Source of the DNA: CAZMXS01 sp964570325
Lineage (GTDB): Bacteria > Verrucomicrobiota > Kiritimatiellia > CAIQIC01 > CAZMXS01
NCBI GenBank assembly: GCA_964570325.1
Contig: CAZMXS010000002.1
Location: 62,001 to 126,000, forward strand
Reading direction: 5' to 3'
Length of the DNA stretch: 64,000 nucleotides
Of the stretch, positions 52,803-62,774 are shown piece by piece. Positions within the stretch are counted from its first letter, which is position 1, and every line of letters starts with the position of its first letter. Made by a program: the position numbers and the translations under genes. Below the pieces are notes generated by a model. That model was not told the DNA's origin. It worked only from the letters and a program-made list of their open reading frames with translations, and made no database searches.

Positions 52803-53323
52803 TTTACTGGCGCCAGCTCGCAATAAAAAATCGTACCGGCCACCGGTGGGTTGTTATCGGGATAGAAACCGGGCCACACCTCCAACCGAGCATATTTCAA
52901 TTCTGTACCCGCAATAGTGCCAATATCCAAGCTGTAGGTAAAAGAGGCCGTGATATACTTGTCAACAAACAGCTTGTTAGGATCGGATGCGTCGCCTCCG
53001 TAATAATTGGGTTCCCAATAATAGCGATTGCGCACATAGGGTCCCAGCGCCTTGACCACCGGTTGATCGGCCAAGTTCAGCGCATGCGTGCCGACCAGGG
53101 TCAACCCATTCTTGATATCATCCCAATTGGTCTCCGGCAGCGCCGCCTTCATGGCAATGCTGTCAAACACATAATCGGCAAAAGCCGCCATCTCCGTTGA
53201 TTCGACCGACTTGCGGCTGGCGCTGAGCCCATCCGGAAAGAGGCCAAAGACCGCCAATAACCCCACCGCCACCACCAGCAGGGCCATGCTGAGCTCAACC
53301 AATGAATATCCCGCTTTAATCAT
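52799..53323 (-). CDS. GspI/PilV-like minor pseudopilin
   Basis: A 174-residue prepilin with leader MIKAG, then YSLVELSMALLVVAVGLLAV with Glu5. The FPDGLSASRKS segment after the helix is common in I-type pseudopilins. The start ATG at 53323 is inside the end of the GspH-like gene (8-bp overlap). It should form part of the pseudopilus tip with the J- and K-like proteins. Confidence 0.75.
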   Translation of the reverse strand: MIKAGYSLVELSMALLVVAVGLLAVFGLFPDGLSASRKSVESTEMAAFADYVFDSIAMKAALPETNWDDIKNGLTLVGTHALNLADQPVVKALGPYVRNRYYWEPNYYGGDASDPNKLFVDKYITASFTYSLDIGTIAGTELKYARLEVWPGFYPDNNPPVAGTIFYCELAPVK

Positions 53324-54011
53324 AAATGGTGTCGGCTTCCTTGAACATAACCTGACCGCTCTTGGAATAGATCCAGACCGCATTGGTCACACCGGGCGGA
53401 TCCTTCACCCCGCGAGTGATCGTTCCCGCCGTCGTATTCAGATCGTAATACCGGCAACTGGTAAGATAGACTTTCAAACGCAAACTCGGCTGTCTCCATT
53501 CCGTGCCGCTGTAATAATAAAGTTTCCCATTGGGACGAAACTTAAGCGCCGGCATCGCCCGCAAGGAGCCGCTGAAATCGTTTGGGAACGGGAAGGAACT
53601 TTGGGCGTGCCGCAGCACGTTCTCCTGGACTGTACCCATCACGGAACTGGCGCTGTCGTCAAAATACACGCCTTTAGGCAGGAACTTCCAGTCCGAAACG
53701 TATTCCAAGCGACCGGCGGCCGGATTGCTGGAAATCACCGCGTATGAAGACAGCGCCTTGGTCACCTCTGCAGGAGAACCATAAACCGGCGTTGTGGTCG
53801 GGAAGACTACGTATGTGTCCTGCCGGTGAGTCACGGCGTACTGGCGGGCCAGACGGATCGTGCTGATCAACTGGCTGCCCGCCGCGTTCGTGTTCTTGCG
53901 GGTCATGGACTGGAAAGCCGGAATTGTCAGGATGAACAGCACCGCAATGATGAGCGTAACCGTCATCATCTCGATCAGCGTAAAGCCGCATTTTGTTTTC
54001 AGGCCATTCAT
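53316..54011 (-). CDS. GspH/FimT-like minor pseudopilin
   Basis: A 231-residue prepilin with leader MNGLKTKCG, then FTLIEMMTVTLIIAVLFILTIPAF. The sequence after the helix (LISTIRLARQYAVTHRQDTYVVF) is typical of GspH/FimT, and a beta-rich body with a predicted disordered loop follows. It is encoded 24 bp after the first GspG-like gene. Confidence 0.78.
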   Translation of the reverse strand: MNGLKTKCGFTLIEMMTVTLIIAVLFILTIPAFQSMTRKNTNAAGSQLISTIRLARQYAVTHRQDTYVVFPTTTPVYGSPAEVTKALSSYAVISSNPAAGRLEYVSDWKFLPKGVYFDDSASSVMGTVQENVLRHAQSSFPFPNDFSGSLRAMPALKFRPNGKLYYYSGTEWRQPSLRLKVYLTSCRYYDLNTTAGTITRGVKDPPGVTNAVWIYSKSGQVMFKEADTIYD

Positions 54012-54035
54012 TTAGCTTGCCGGATTCTCCGCCCT

Positions 54036-54539
54036 TTACTTCGTGCTGTAAATATCGTCCGCCGTGCCTTCGGTCTTGTCCACGCCGGGCGACCAGGCAA
54101 TCACGGTATCGTAAACCTTCTCCGCGTTCGGCCCGGTCACCGTGTTATCCATGTTGATGTCCATCAAAACTTTATACTGCCCCCCCCACGGGTCCACGAA
54201 ATCGCCGCCGGCGTTCAACGAGTCCTCGTTGCGCTCCATGAACACCACGCGCTTCGGGTTCTCGGGGTACGAATCCCGGAAGTAGCACGAGAGCATGTCC
54301 ACGTAGTACTTCTTCATTTCGATCGCGGCCTCGGTGGCCAGATTGGTCGGCCAGTGCCCGTATTCGTTGTAGTACTTCTTCCAAACAGTGGTCAGGGCCT
54401 TGACATCGCCCTTGGCCTTGGCCTTCTTGCCCGATGTGATCATATGGCCGGCCACCGGCACCATGATCGCGGCCAGAATGCCGATAATCGCGATCACCAC
54501 AATCATTTCCAGCAGGGTAAAAGCTCTTTTCGTGTTCAT
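54036..54539 (-). CDS. GspG-like pseudopilin 1
   Basis: A 167-residue prepilin: short leader, then FTLLEMIVVIAIIGILAAIMVPV. The body has the DPWGGQYKV loop and a calcium-type C-terminus (SPGVDKTEGTADDI). It is the fourth and last of a row of GspG-like genes and overlaps the preceding one by ATGA. GspG is normally the major T2SS pseudopilin. Confidence 0.85.
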   Translation of the reverse strand: MNTKRAFTLLEMIVVIAIIGILAAIMVPVAGHMITSGKKAKAKGDVKALTTVWKKYYNEYGHWPTNLATEAAIEMKKYYVDMLSCYFRDSYPENPKRVVFMERNEDSLNAGGDFVDPWGGQYKVLMDINMDNTVTGPNAEKVYDTVIAWSPGVDKTEGTADDIYSTK

Positions 54540-55156
54540 TGTGGTTTGCCACCCCAGGATGAAATGATGTCTGAAAAACTATGTGGCGGCGGCCCGTAAC
54601 AGACCACGCCGCTGATCTGGCCTTTGATCTCGGTGTTATTCCACCCGGCGCCGGGAGAGAACGGCGACTCCAGCAGGCTGAACTTGATTACGCCGTCAAA
54701 ATCCGTGTCCATGATAATGTGATAAGGAGTGCCCCACGGATCCAGAAAGTAACCTTCGTTGCGCGTGTAAGTCTTCCCGTTGCGATCCGTCCCCTCCATC
54801 GAATCCTCGTTCACGCTCAGGTAAACGGTTCGGTTCGGGTTGTTGGTCACGTCAATCCCGCGCAGAATGGCCATCACTTTGTTCTGCTGTTGGGCGGCAT
54901 CTGAAATGCTCTTGCCGCCATAATCGTAGTCGTTCATCCCATTGCGGCCGGGCGCCGGCATTTTTCCATAATCCCCGTAATAGGCCTTGATCGCGCTGGC
55001 AATGTTGGACACTTCCGTCCGCGCCCGGGCCACCTTGGCCTTCTGAATGGCGATGTTCAGCGTCGGCACCAGGATTGCCGCCAGCAGGGCAATGATCCCA
55101 ATCACCGCCAGCAGCTCAATCAATGTAAAAGCCTCTTTGCGTCCGGTCATAGCCAT
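54536..55156 (-). CDS. GspG-like pseudopilin 2
   Basis: A 206-residue prepilin with FTLIELLAVIGIIALLAAILVPTLN after a ten-residue leader. It has the DPWGTPYHIIMD loop typical of GspG. The C-terminus is extended past the usual calcium site (CYGPPPHSF) and so lacks the Asp-rich end of its neighbours. Longer than canonical GspG (about 140). Coupled to the downstream copy by ATGA. Confidence 0.82.
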   Translation of the reverse strand: MAMTGRKEAFTLIELLAVIGIIALLAAILVPTLNIAIQKAKVARARTEVSNIASAIKAYYGDYGKMPAPGRNGMNDYDYGGKSISDAAQQQNKVMAILRGIDVTNNPNRTVYLSVNEDSMEGTDRNGKTYTRNEGYFLDPWGTPYHIIMDTDFDGVIKFSLLESPFSPGAGWNNTEIKGQISGVVCYGPPPHSFSDIISSWGGKPQ

Positions 55157-55242
55157 GCTCCTCGGTCCACTCTATCCTATAGTCATCATACCCCAATACC
55201 GTCCGGCCATTAACGCCATTCTTTGCTATCGTGGCGTCTGAC

Positions 55243-55728
55243 TCACTCCGTCGGCGCCGCCCAGTTGTTCAAATCATCGCCGGTATCCTTCACTCCATCC
55301 GGGCCTTTCGACGACAAATCGTAGCCAAACTTCGAGTTATTGTGTGTGGCATAGGGCGCCGCCGACTTATGCTCATAAAGATAGGGGTTTCCCCAAGGAT
55401 CCTTCAATGTGTAATCGGCCGTCGGCGAGCCCCACCCCGGCATGACCAGAAACGGTTTGCCCACTTTGGGATCATTCTTGGGCTTGTTCCACAGCGAATC
55501 CGCCAGAGTGGCGTCGTCGTTGGGATATACCCCATACTGCAACCGGTATTCTTCCAGCGCGTTCTTGATTTTTTCCAAATCCGCCTTCGCCTTGCCGACG
55601 TTGGCCTTGTGTCCGGCGTAGCCGGAAAGCCCGACGATCAGGGCCGCCAGAATGCCGATAATCGCGATGACAGTCAGCAGTTCAATCAGGGTAAACGCCC
55701 GACGGGTTTTCAGCAGTTTTCGATCCAT
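55243..55728 (-). CDS. GspG-like pseudopilin 3
   Basis: A 161-residue prepilin with FTLIELLTVIAIIGILAALIVGLSG after a leader ending RRA (Ala rather than Gly at -1, which prepilin peptidase sometimes accepts). The DPWGNPYLY loop and SSKGPDGVKDTGDD calcium site are intact. It lies 86 bp before copy 2 and 104 bp after copy 4. Confidence 0.82.
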   Translation of the reverse strand: MDRKLLKTRRAFTLIELLTVIAIIGILAALIVGLSGYAGHKANVGKAKADLEKIKNALEEYRLQYGVYPNDDATLADSLWNKPKNDPKVGKPFLVMPGWGSPTADYTLKDPWGNPYLYEHKSAAPYATHNNSKFGYDLSSKGPDGVKDTGDDLNNWAAPTE

Positions 55729-55832
55729 TGTGCCTCTTTTTTACGCTTACTCCGGCGTCGTATCCTTACCCCACCCTGTCCCGGTCCGGCAAAGTCAGAG
55801 CAGGAGCAAGCGTTGTTATCGTCTTGTCATCA

Positions 55833-56372
55833 TCATTCCCACGATAATATATCATCCGCGGTGTCCGAAATCCGGTCCGGCCCACACGACCACACGACCA
55901 TTCCCCGTTGAATGCCGGCTCCATGCGCGCTATCCAGGATGTCGCAAACAGCGTTCAAATCCGTGTCCAGCACGATCTGGTAGGGCGTTCCCCATGGATC
56001 GAGGAACTCCCCGGCCGCATTGATTCCCGAGCGGCCCGGCCGGTACGGCAACGGCTCCAGGAAAACCAAGTGGTTGACATTGATCTCGTCGCCACCGCCT
56101 TCCGTCTGCACCGACCGCAGGATGCCGATCACCTCGCGATTCGGCGCCTTGCCGCCGAACCGCCGGTCGCCGGGCTCGTGGATATCCCGGCAGGGCCAGA
56201 CGCCGTATTCCGCGAAAAAGCGCTGCCCGGCATCAGTCAGCATGGCCATATCCGCCCGGACCATCGCCCGGTAGTTGGCCCGATATACCGCCCATACCGC
56301 CGGCCCGATGATCGCACCCAGGATCAGCAGCGCTCCACCCACAATCGCCCATTCCGCTTTTGAAAGAACCAT
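55833..56372 (-). CDS. GspG-like protein without a prepilin peptidase site
   Basis: A 179-residue protein that keeps the GspG C-terminal half (EYGVWPCRDIH, DPWGTPYQIVLDTD and the Asp-rich GPDRISDTADDI). Its N-terminus is a plain membrane helix (MVLSKAEWAIVGGALLILG) with no Gly/Phe cleavage motif and no Glu5. It would stay anchored as a monotopic protein and could act as an assembly or calcium-sensing partner rather than a fibre subunit. It is the first of the four GspG-type genes and has its own promoter. Confidence 0.75.
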   Translation of the reverse strand: MVLSKAEWAIVGGALLILGAIIGPAVWAVYRANYRAMVRADMAMLTDAGQRFFAEYGVWPCRDIHEPGDRRFGGKAPNREVIGILRSVQTEGGGDEINVNHLVFLEPLPYRPGRSGINAAGEFLDPWGTPYQIVLDTDLNAVCDILDSAHGAGIQRGMVVWSCGPDRISDTADDILSWE

Positions 56373-56390
56373 TTAACGCATTGCCAATCG

Positions 56391-56406
56391 CGGCTTCCGG
56401 AAGCCG
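56391..56406. promoter_or_regulatory. 16-bp perfect palindrome at the predicted start point
   Basis: CGGCTTCCGGAAGCCG reads identically on both strands and sits directly against the -10 element, covering the expected transcription start. It could be a repressor operator or a leader hairpin. Confidence 0.5.
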
Positions 56407-56435
56407 ATTATCCACTCATAATCATAAATTGACAA
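56407..56435 (-). promoter_or_regulatory. Promoter for the pseudopilin run
   Basis: TTGTCA (56430-56435) and GATAAT (56407-56412), each five of six to consensus, with a 17-bp spacer. It drives the GspG-like genes independently of the upstream platform and ATPase genes. Confidence 0.65.
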
Positions 56436-56534
56436 ATTCCCGCCAACCGCAGACTCGTCCGATTGCTTGCTTTCCACCATCCACGGCCGCCGGCCGGAAA
56501 CCCGCCAGGCGCTCGTTCCGCCACTGCTCCTCCA

Positions 56535-57812
56535 TTAGCTCAGCTTGCCGATGATCGCGATCAAGGGCAGGAAGAGCGCGATGACGATTGTGCCAACAAC
56601 CACGGCCAGAAAGATGATCAACAACGGCTCGATGATCGAGGTCAGGCCAGCGACGGTATTGTCCACGTCGTCGTCATAGCTATCCGCGATTTTCATCAAC
56701 ATCTCCGGCAGTTTGCCGGTTTCCTCGCCGACCTCCACCATACTGACCACCATCGGCGGAAACGCACCCGAAGCGGCAATCGGCGGCGCCATGTTTTCGC
56801 CTTCCTTCACATTGTCGTGAATCATCGTCACGGCGCGCGTGACCACCTCGTTGCCCACGGTTTCCTTGACGATGTTCAGGGCCTGCAGGACCGGCACGCC
56901 GGAAGTCATCAGGGTGCCCAGCGTGCGCGTGAAGCGCGCGACGGCGGTCTTGCGAACCAGGACGCCGAACACCGGCGCGTGAATCTTCAGGAAATCCAGC
57001 CCGTAGCGGCCGAAGCCGGTCTTGGCCAAAATTTTAGCCAGCACAACCAGCAGCACAATCGCGATGGCGACATAGGGCAGGCGCTTGGTCATCAACGTGC
57101 TGATGTTCATCACGAACTCCGTCAGCGCGGGCAGCGACTGGCCGGCCAGCAGGTCTTTGAATATCTCCTGGAACTTCGGCACAATGAACACCATAAGGAA
57201 GGTCAGGATGGCGCAAGCCATGATGAGCACCACCACCGGGTAGACCATCGCGCCGATGACCTTGCCGCGGATTTTCTGGGCCTTCTCCATGAATTCAGCC
57301 AGCCTGACCAGCACCACGTCCATCACACCGCCGACCTCGCCCGCCTTGACCATGTTGACGTACAATTTGTTGAAGATCCGCGGGTGCTGGGCCATGGCTT
57401 CGGCAAAGGTGCTGCCGGACTCGATGGACTCGGCCATTTCGGCGATGGCCCTGCGCAACGCGGTGTTCTTCTCCTGCTTGTAGAGCACGCGCAGCCCCCG
57501 CAGCAGCGGCAGGCCGGCGTTGACCAGCGTGGCGAGCTGCCGGGTGAAAACCATCAACACCTTTGGCTTCACGCGCGAGAGGAACGCCGGCAGGCGCAGC
57601 TCCATCTTCAGCATGTCACCGCCGGCGGCCGGCGCGGCCTTGGCGGCCTTTTTCACCTTGCGCGGCTTGGCCGTCGCGGTGTCCTCCACGCTGGTGGGAA
57701 ACAATCCTTTCTCGCGGATTTTGGCCACCGCCGCCGACTGGTTGTCGGCTTCGATCTCGCCTTCCGTTTCCTTGCCCTTCGCGTCCAGCGCGACATATCG
57801 GTATTTAGCCAT
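56535..57812 (-). CDS. T2SS/T4P platform protein (GspF/PilC), copy 2
   Basis: A 425-residue polytopic protein. An N-terminal YRYVALDAKGKETEGEIEA segment is conserved in this family, an Ala/Lys-rich linker covers about 47-67, and two GspF domains end in hydrophobic hairpins, the last IIEPLLIIFLAVVVGTIVIALFLPL. It is a paralogue of the 36.7-kb copy, which lacks the N-terminal segment. It should cooperate with the GspE encoded upstream. Confidence 0.9.
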   Translation of the reverse strand: MAKYRYVALDAKGKETEGEIEADNQSAAVAKIREKGLFPTSVEDTATAKPRKVKKAAKAAPAAGGDMLKMELRLPAFLSRVKPKVLMVFTRQLATLVNAGLPLLRGLRVLYKQEKNTALRRAIAEMAESIESGSTFAEAMAQHPRIFNKLYVNMVKAGEVGGVMDVVLVRLAEFMEKAQKIRGKVIGAMVYPVVVLIMACAILTFLMVFIVPKFQEIFKDLLAGQSLPALTEFVMNISTLMTKRLPYVAIAIVLLVVLAKILAKTGFGRYGLDFLKIHAPVFGVLVRKTAVARFTRTLGTLMTSGVPVLQALNIVKETVGNEVVTRAVTMIHDNVKEGENMAPPIAASGAFPPMVVSMVEVGEETGKLPEMLMKIADSYDDDVDNTVAGLTSIIEPLLIIFLAVVVGTIVIALFLPLIAIIGKLS

Positions 57813-57830
57813 GATTCACACCCTTGGTGG

Positions 57831-57928
57831 GAAGTTCAGAGTTCCAAGTTCAAAATTAGGCGATTCATCCACCCATCCTGCTTACGGTTCACCGCTCACG
57901 AGCTTTCACTCCGGTTTCAGTTTCCGCC
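57831..57928. repeat. Two short-period repeat runs between gspE and gspF genes
   Basis: One run (57831-57865) is built of agttcaga/gttccaag units. A second (57884-57928) is built of ggttcacc/gctcacga/ctttcact units. Together they fill nearly the whole 123-bp gap. Confidence 0.55.
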
Positions 57929-57935
57929 CTCATGC

Positions 57936-59648
57936 CTATGTGTATTTCAGCACCTCTTCCACCGTCGTATACCCGTCGAGGATGCAACGGATGCCGTCTT
58001 CACGGAGGGTCCGCATGCCCAGTTCCACCGCCTTGTCGCGAATGACCAGCGTCGGCTTGCGCAGGTTGATCAGATCGCGAATCGGGTCGCGCACGCGCAG
58101 GTACTCATAGATGCCGCGCCGGCCCTTATAGCCATTCTGGTTGCAGTAGCTGCAGCCGGCCCCATAGTAAAAGCTGCGGCCCGCCACCTGGTCCGGGCGC
58201 AAACCGAGCTGCTGGAGGATGTGCTCGTCCGGTTGGTAAGCCGTCTTGCAGTTCTGACAGATCGTGCGCACGAGCCGCTGGCCCAGCACAGCCTCCAGCG
58301 TCGAGGCGATCAGGAATGGTTCCACCCCCATGTCAATCAGCCGCGTCACCGCGCCCGGCGAGTCGTTGGTATGCAGAGTCGTAAACACCAGGTGGCCGGT
58401 CAGCGAGGCCTGGATGGAGATCTCGGCCGTCTCCAGGTCGCGCACCTCGCCGACCATAATGATGTCCGGATCCTGGCGCAGGAACGCGCGCAGCACGCGC
58501 GCGAACGTCAACCCGATGGCATCATGGATCGGAATCTGGATGATGCCTTCAATGTCGTACTCCACCGGCTCCTCGGCCGTCAGCAGCTTGGCCTCAATCG
58601 TGTTGATCCGGCGCAGGGCGGAATAGAGCGTGGTCGTCTTGCCCGAGCCGGTCGGGCCGGTCACGATGACAATGCCGTTGGGCTTGTCAATATCCTCGGT
58701 AAAATACTGGAAGACGTCGTCCGGCATACCCAAATTCTCGAGATCGAGCGACACCGTGCTGCGGTCGAGCACGCGCAGCACAACGCTTTCGCCGAACTGG
58801 GTCGGCAGGGTGGAAACGCGGAAGTCAATCGGCCGGCCGGCAACGGTAAGTTGAATGCGGCCGTCCTGCGGCAGACGGCGCTCGGCAATGTTCAGGCCCG
58901 AGACCACCTTCAGCCGCGAGGTCACCGGCAACGCCAGGTGCTTCGGCGGCGGCGCCATCTCATAAAGCGCACCGTCCACGCGATAACGGATTTTGAACTC
59001 GTTTTCGAACGGCTCGAAGTGGATATCGGAGGCGCGATCCTGCACCGCCTGGTAGAGCACCAGGTTGACAAACCGCACCACCGGCGTCGAGTTGGCCGCT
59101 TGCTCCACCGAGGCGATATCTTCGCCGCGCTTGGCCATCTCGATCAAATCGCCGGCATCCTGTAACTCCGACTCCAGCGCGTTGAGCATATCGCTGACCG
59201 ACTCGCTCTCGTCCCCGTAGTAGCGGGAGATGCAATTTTTGATGTCGTCCTCGCGGGCGACGACAAAAGTGATGTCGCGGGTAAGCACAAAACCCAGTTC
59301 ATCCACCGCCTCGGGGCTGAGCAGGTCATAGGTCGCCAGCGTGACCGCGTTCGGCCCCGTTTGCACCGGCACGATGTTATACATGCGCGCGATGCTGGCC
59401 GGCACCGCCCGGATCACTTCGCCGTCAATATCCATATTCTTGAGATTGAGCACTTCGCAGCCCAGTTGGCGCGCAATCACGTCGAGCAATTGCTCCTCGG
59501 TCAGAATCTGCATGTTGAGCGCCACTTCACGAACCGGTTTGCCGGTGCGCTCGTGCTCGTCGAGGATTTCTTCCGCCTGCTGGGGCGTCAACAGCCCCTC
59601 GTCACTCAACTGCTGCAGCAATGGATCGCTGTATTGGGGAGCCGTCAT
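57936..59648 (-). CDS. Secretion ATPase GspE/PilB, copy 2
   Basis: A 570-residue ATPase. The N-terminal domain (1-150) has LSDEGLLTPQQAEEILDEH and LDVIARQLGCEVLNL, Walker A is at 331-338 and the zinc-binding CQNC and CSYC motifs lie near 460-500. Start ATG 59648 is used because residues before it in the same frame are encoded by an intergenic repeat and lack homology. Likely partner of the adjacent platform protein in the pseudopilus system. Confidence 0.9.
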   Translation of the reverse strand: MTAPQYSDPLLQQLSDEGLLTPQQAEEILDEHERTGKPVREVALNMQILTEEQLLDVIARQLGCEVLNLKNMDIDGEVIRAVPASIARMYNIVPVQTGPNAVTLATYDLLSPEAVDELGFVLTRDITFVVAREDDIKNCISRYYGDESESVSDMLNALESELQDAGDLIEMAKRGEDIASVEQAANSTPVVRFVNLVLYQAVQDRASDIHFEPFENEFKIRYRVDGALYEMAPPPKHLALPVTSRLKVVSGLNIAERRLPQDGRIQLTVAGRPIDFRVSTLPTQFGESVVLRVLDRSTVSLDLENLGMPDDVFQYFTEDIDKPNGIVIVTGPTGSGKTTTLYSALRRINTIEAKLLTAEEPVEYDIEGIIQIPIHDAIGLTFARVLRAFLRQDPDIIMVGEVRDLETAEISIQASLTGHLVFTTLHTNDSPGAVTRLIDMGVEPFLIASTLEAVLGQRLVRTICQNCKTAYQPDEHILQQLGLRPDQVAGRSFYYGAGCSYCNQNGYKGRRGIYEYLRVRDPIRDLINLRKPTLVIRDKAVELGMRTLREDGIRCILDGYTTVEEVLKYT

Positions 59649-59650
59649 AT

Positions 59651-59745
59651 CATTGCCAATTTCCGATTGCCAATGGCCAAATGCAACCACACCTTGTTGC
59701 TCATTGATCTCCGATAACTGCTCACTGTTTACCGCCAACTGACTG
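59651..59745. repeat. Two short-period repeat runs between pilT and gspE genes
   Basis: 59651-59684 has ccaatttc/gattgccaatgg/ccaaatgc units. 59698-59745 has gctcattgatc/tccgataact/gctcactgttta units. Confidence 0.55.
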
Positions 59746-59775
59746 CCGCCTGCCCATCTCGGACCGCCCCGCCCG

Positions 59776-60872
<1,097 letters not shown>

Positions 60873-60873
<1 letters not shown>

Positions 60874-62603
60874 TAGTCCACATCCCCCATCGTTACGCGC
60901 AGCACTTCCTCAAGCGTCGTCATGCCGGCAACCACTTTGCGCAGACCATCCTCGCGCAGGGTCCGCATGCCCAGCTCGCGGGCCTTGGTCCGCAACTCGG
61001 CGGCCGTGACGCGCTCGAAAATCATGTGGCGCACTTCGTCATTGACCAGGAAAATTTCAAAAATGCCCAATCGGCCGCGGTACCCGGTGAAGGAGCAATC
61101 GGCGCAGCCGCGCCCCTTGAACAGGCGCGCCGCGCTGAGTTGCTGCGCGGCCGGACCCAGCAGGCGCAATTCGGCATCGCTGGGCGTGTGCTCATCCTTG
61201 CACTTCTCGCAGATTTTGCGGACCAGGCGCTGGGCCATGATCGCGCGGGTGGAAGAAGCAACCAGGAACGGCTTCACGCCAATGTCAATCATGCGGATGA
61301 TCGCGCTGGGCGCGTCGTTGGTGTGCAGGGTGCTGAAAACCAGGTGACCGGTCAGCGAGGCATTGACGGCGATCTCGGCCGTTTCCATATCGCGGATTTC
61401 ACCGATCATGATGATGTTGGGCGCCTGGCGCAGGATCGAGCGCAGCGCGGCCGCGAAAGACAGCCCGATATCGGTCCGGACATGGACCTGGTTGATGCCG
61501 GACATCTGGTACTCGACCGGATCCTCAACGGTGATGATCTTGCGATCAGGCCGGTTGATGTAATTGAGACAGGCGTAAAGAGTCGTTGTCTTGCCCGATC
61601 CGGTCGGCCCGGTGACCAGCAGGATACCGTCCGAAAGCCCGATCAGCCGCTCGAAAGTCTGCTGGTCGTCCGAAAGGAAGCCCAGTTGCGGCAGGCCCAG
61701 CATCAGGCTCTGCTTGTCGAGAATGCGCATGACAATACTTTCGCCATGGTTCGACGGGATGGATGACACGCGCAGGTCGAGATCGCGGCCCATGACATTG
61801 ATCTGAATGCGTCCGTCCTGCGGCAGGCGCTTCTCCGCGATGCTCATGTTGGCCATGATCTTGATGCGGCTGATGACGGCCGACTGCAGCCGCTTGGGCG
61901 GGCTATCCACCTCATTGAGCACGCCGTCAATGCGGTAGCGGACGCGGAATTTCTTGGCCAGCGGCTCGAGATGGATATCCGATGCGCGCTTGCGGAAAGC
62001 CTCCATGATGATCAAGCTGACCAGCTTGATGATCGGCGCGTCCGCCTCGGTCACCTCGCCGTCGGCGATCAACTGGTCCGCGCCCGTCGGCATTGCGACC
62101 GTGCCCTCGGTGATCTCCTCCAGCATGGACTCGACGGTTGAGCCGGCGTGCGCGTAGTAGTGATTAAGCGCGGTCTCGATCTCCTCGGCCGGCGCGACCA
62201 CCCCTTCGACGTTGCACTTGAGGATGTAGCGCAGGCCGTCCAGCGTCTCCACATCCAGCGGATCGCTCAAGGCGACGGTCAGCGTGCTGTCATTCTTAAA
62301 AACAGGGACGATCTTGTAGCGGCGCGCGACCTCGCCGGGCACCAGGTCGAGCACTTCCTGCGGGATTTCCAGCCCGGTCAGGCTGATGGTGTCCATCCCA
62401 AACTGGTTGGCCAGCGCCTTGAGAACATCCAGCTTGGAGACAACATTCTGGCTGGCCAGGATATCCACGACGGTCTTGTCTTCTTTAACCGCGGCATCGC
62501 GGGCCTTGACCGCCTGATCGCGGCTAATCAAGCCGACGCTTTCGAGTATCTCCAGGATATAGTCGTCGTTCGCGGTCAAATCGCCAGCCCCCCAGAGTTG
62601 CAT
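60873..62603 (-). CDS. Secretion/pilus ATPase PilB/GspE, copy 3
   Basis: A 576-residue paralogue of the two other PilB/GspE proteins, with an N-terminal domain carrying LESVGLISRDQAVKARDAAVKE and FKNDSTLTVALSDPLDVETLDGL, Walker A GPTGSGKT and zinc-binding CEKC and CADC pairs. The start is the ATG at 62603; the longer frame is rejected for lack of homology. Tight coupling to pilT suggests that the pair forms the extension and retraction motors of one pilus. Confidence 0.9.
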
Positions 62604-62627
62604 GCGCGTGCGGATGCCATGATGGGT

Positions 62628-62657
62628 AAAGTAACACGGCCGGAGCGGTGGTGTCAA
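62628..62657 (-). promoter_or_regulatory. Promoter for the second secretion/pilus cluster
   Basis: A perfect TTGACA -35 (62652-62657) and TACTTT -10 (62628-62633) with an 18-bp spacer. The leader would be under 20 nt. Confidence 0.45.
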
Positions 62658-62774
62658 CGCGACGGGAAACAATGAACCGCCGCCGCTCGTTCGTTGTTTC
62701 AACGATGATTGGACCGCGAATGGCGGGAGCAACGCGGATGCGAAACCCACAACCGTATGCGTAAGCGGGAGAGA

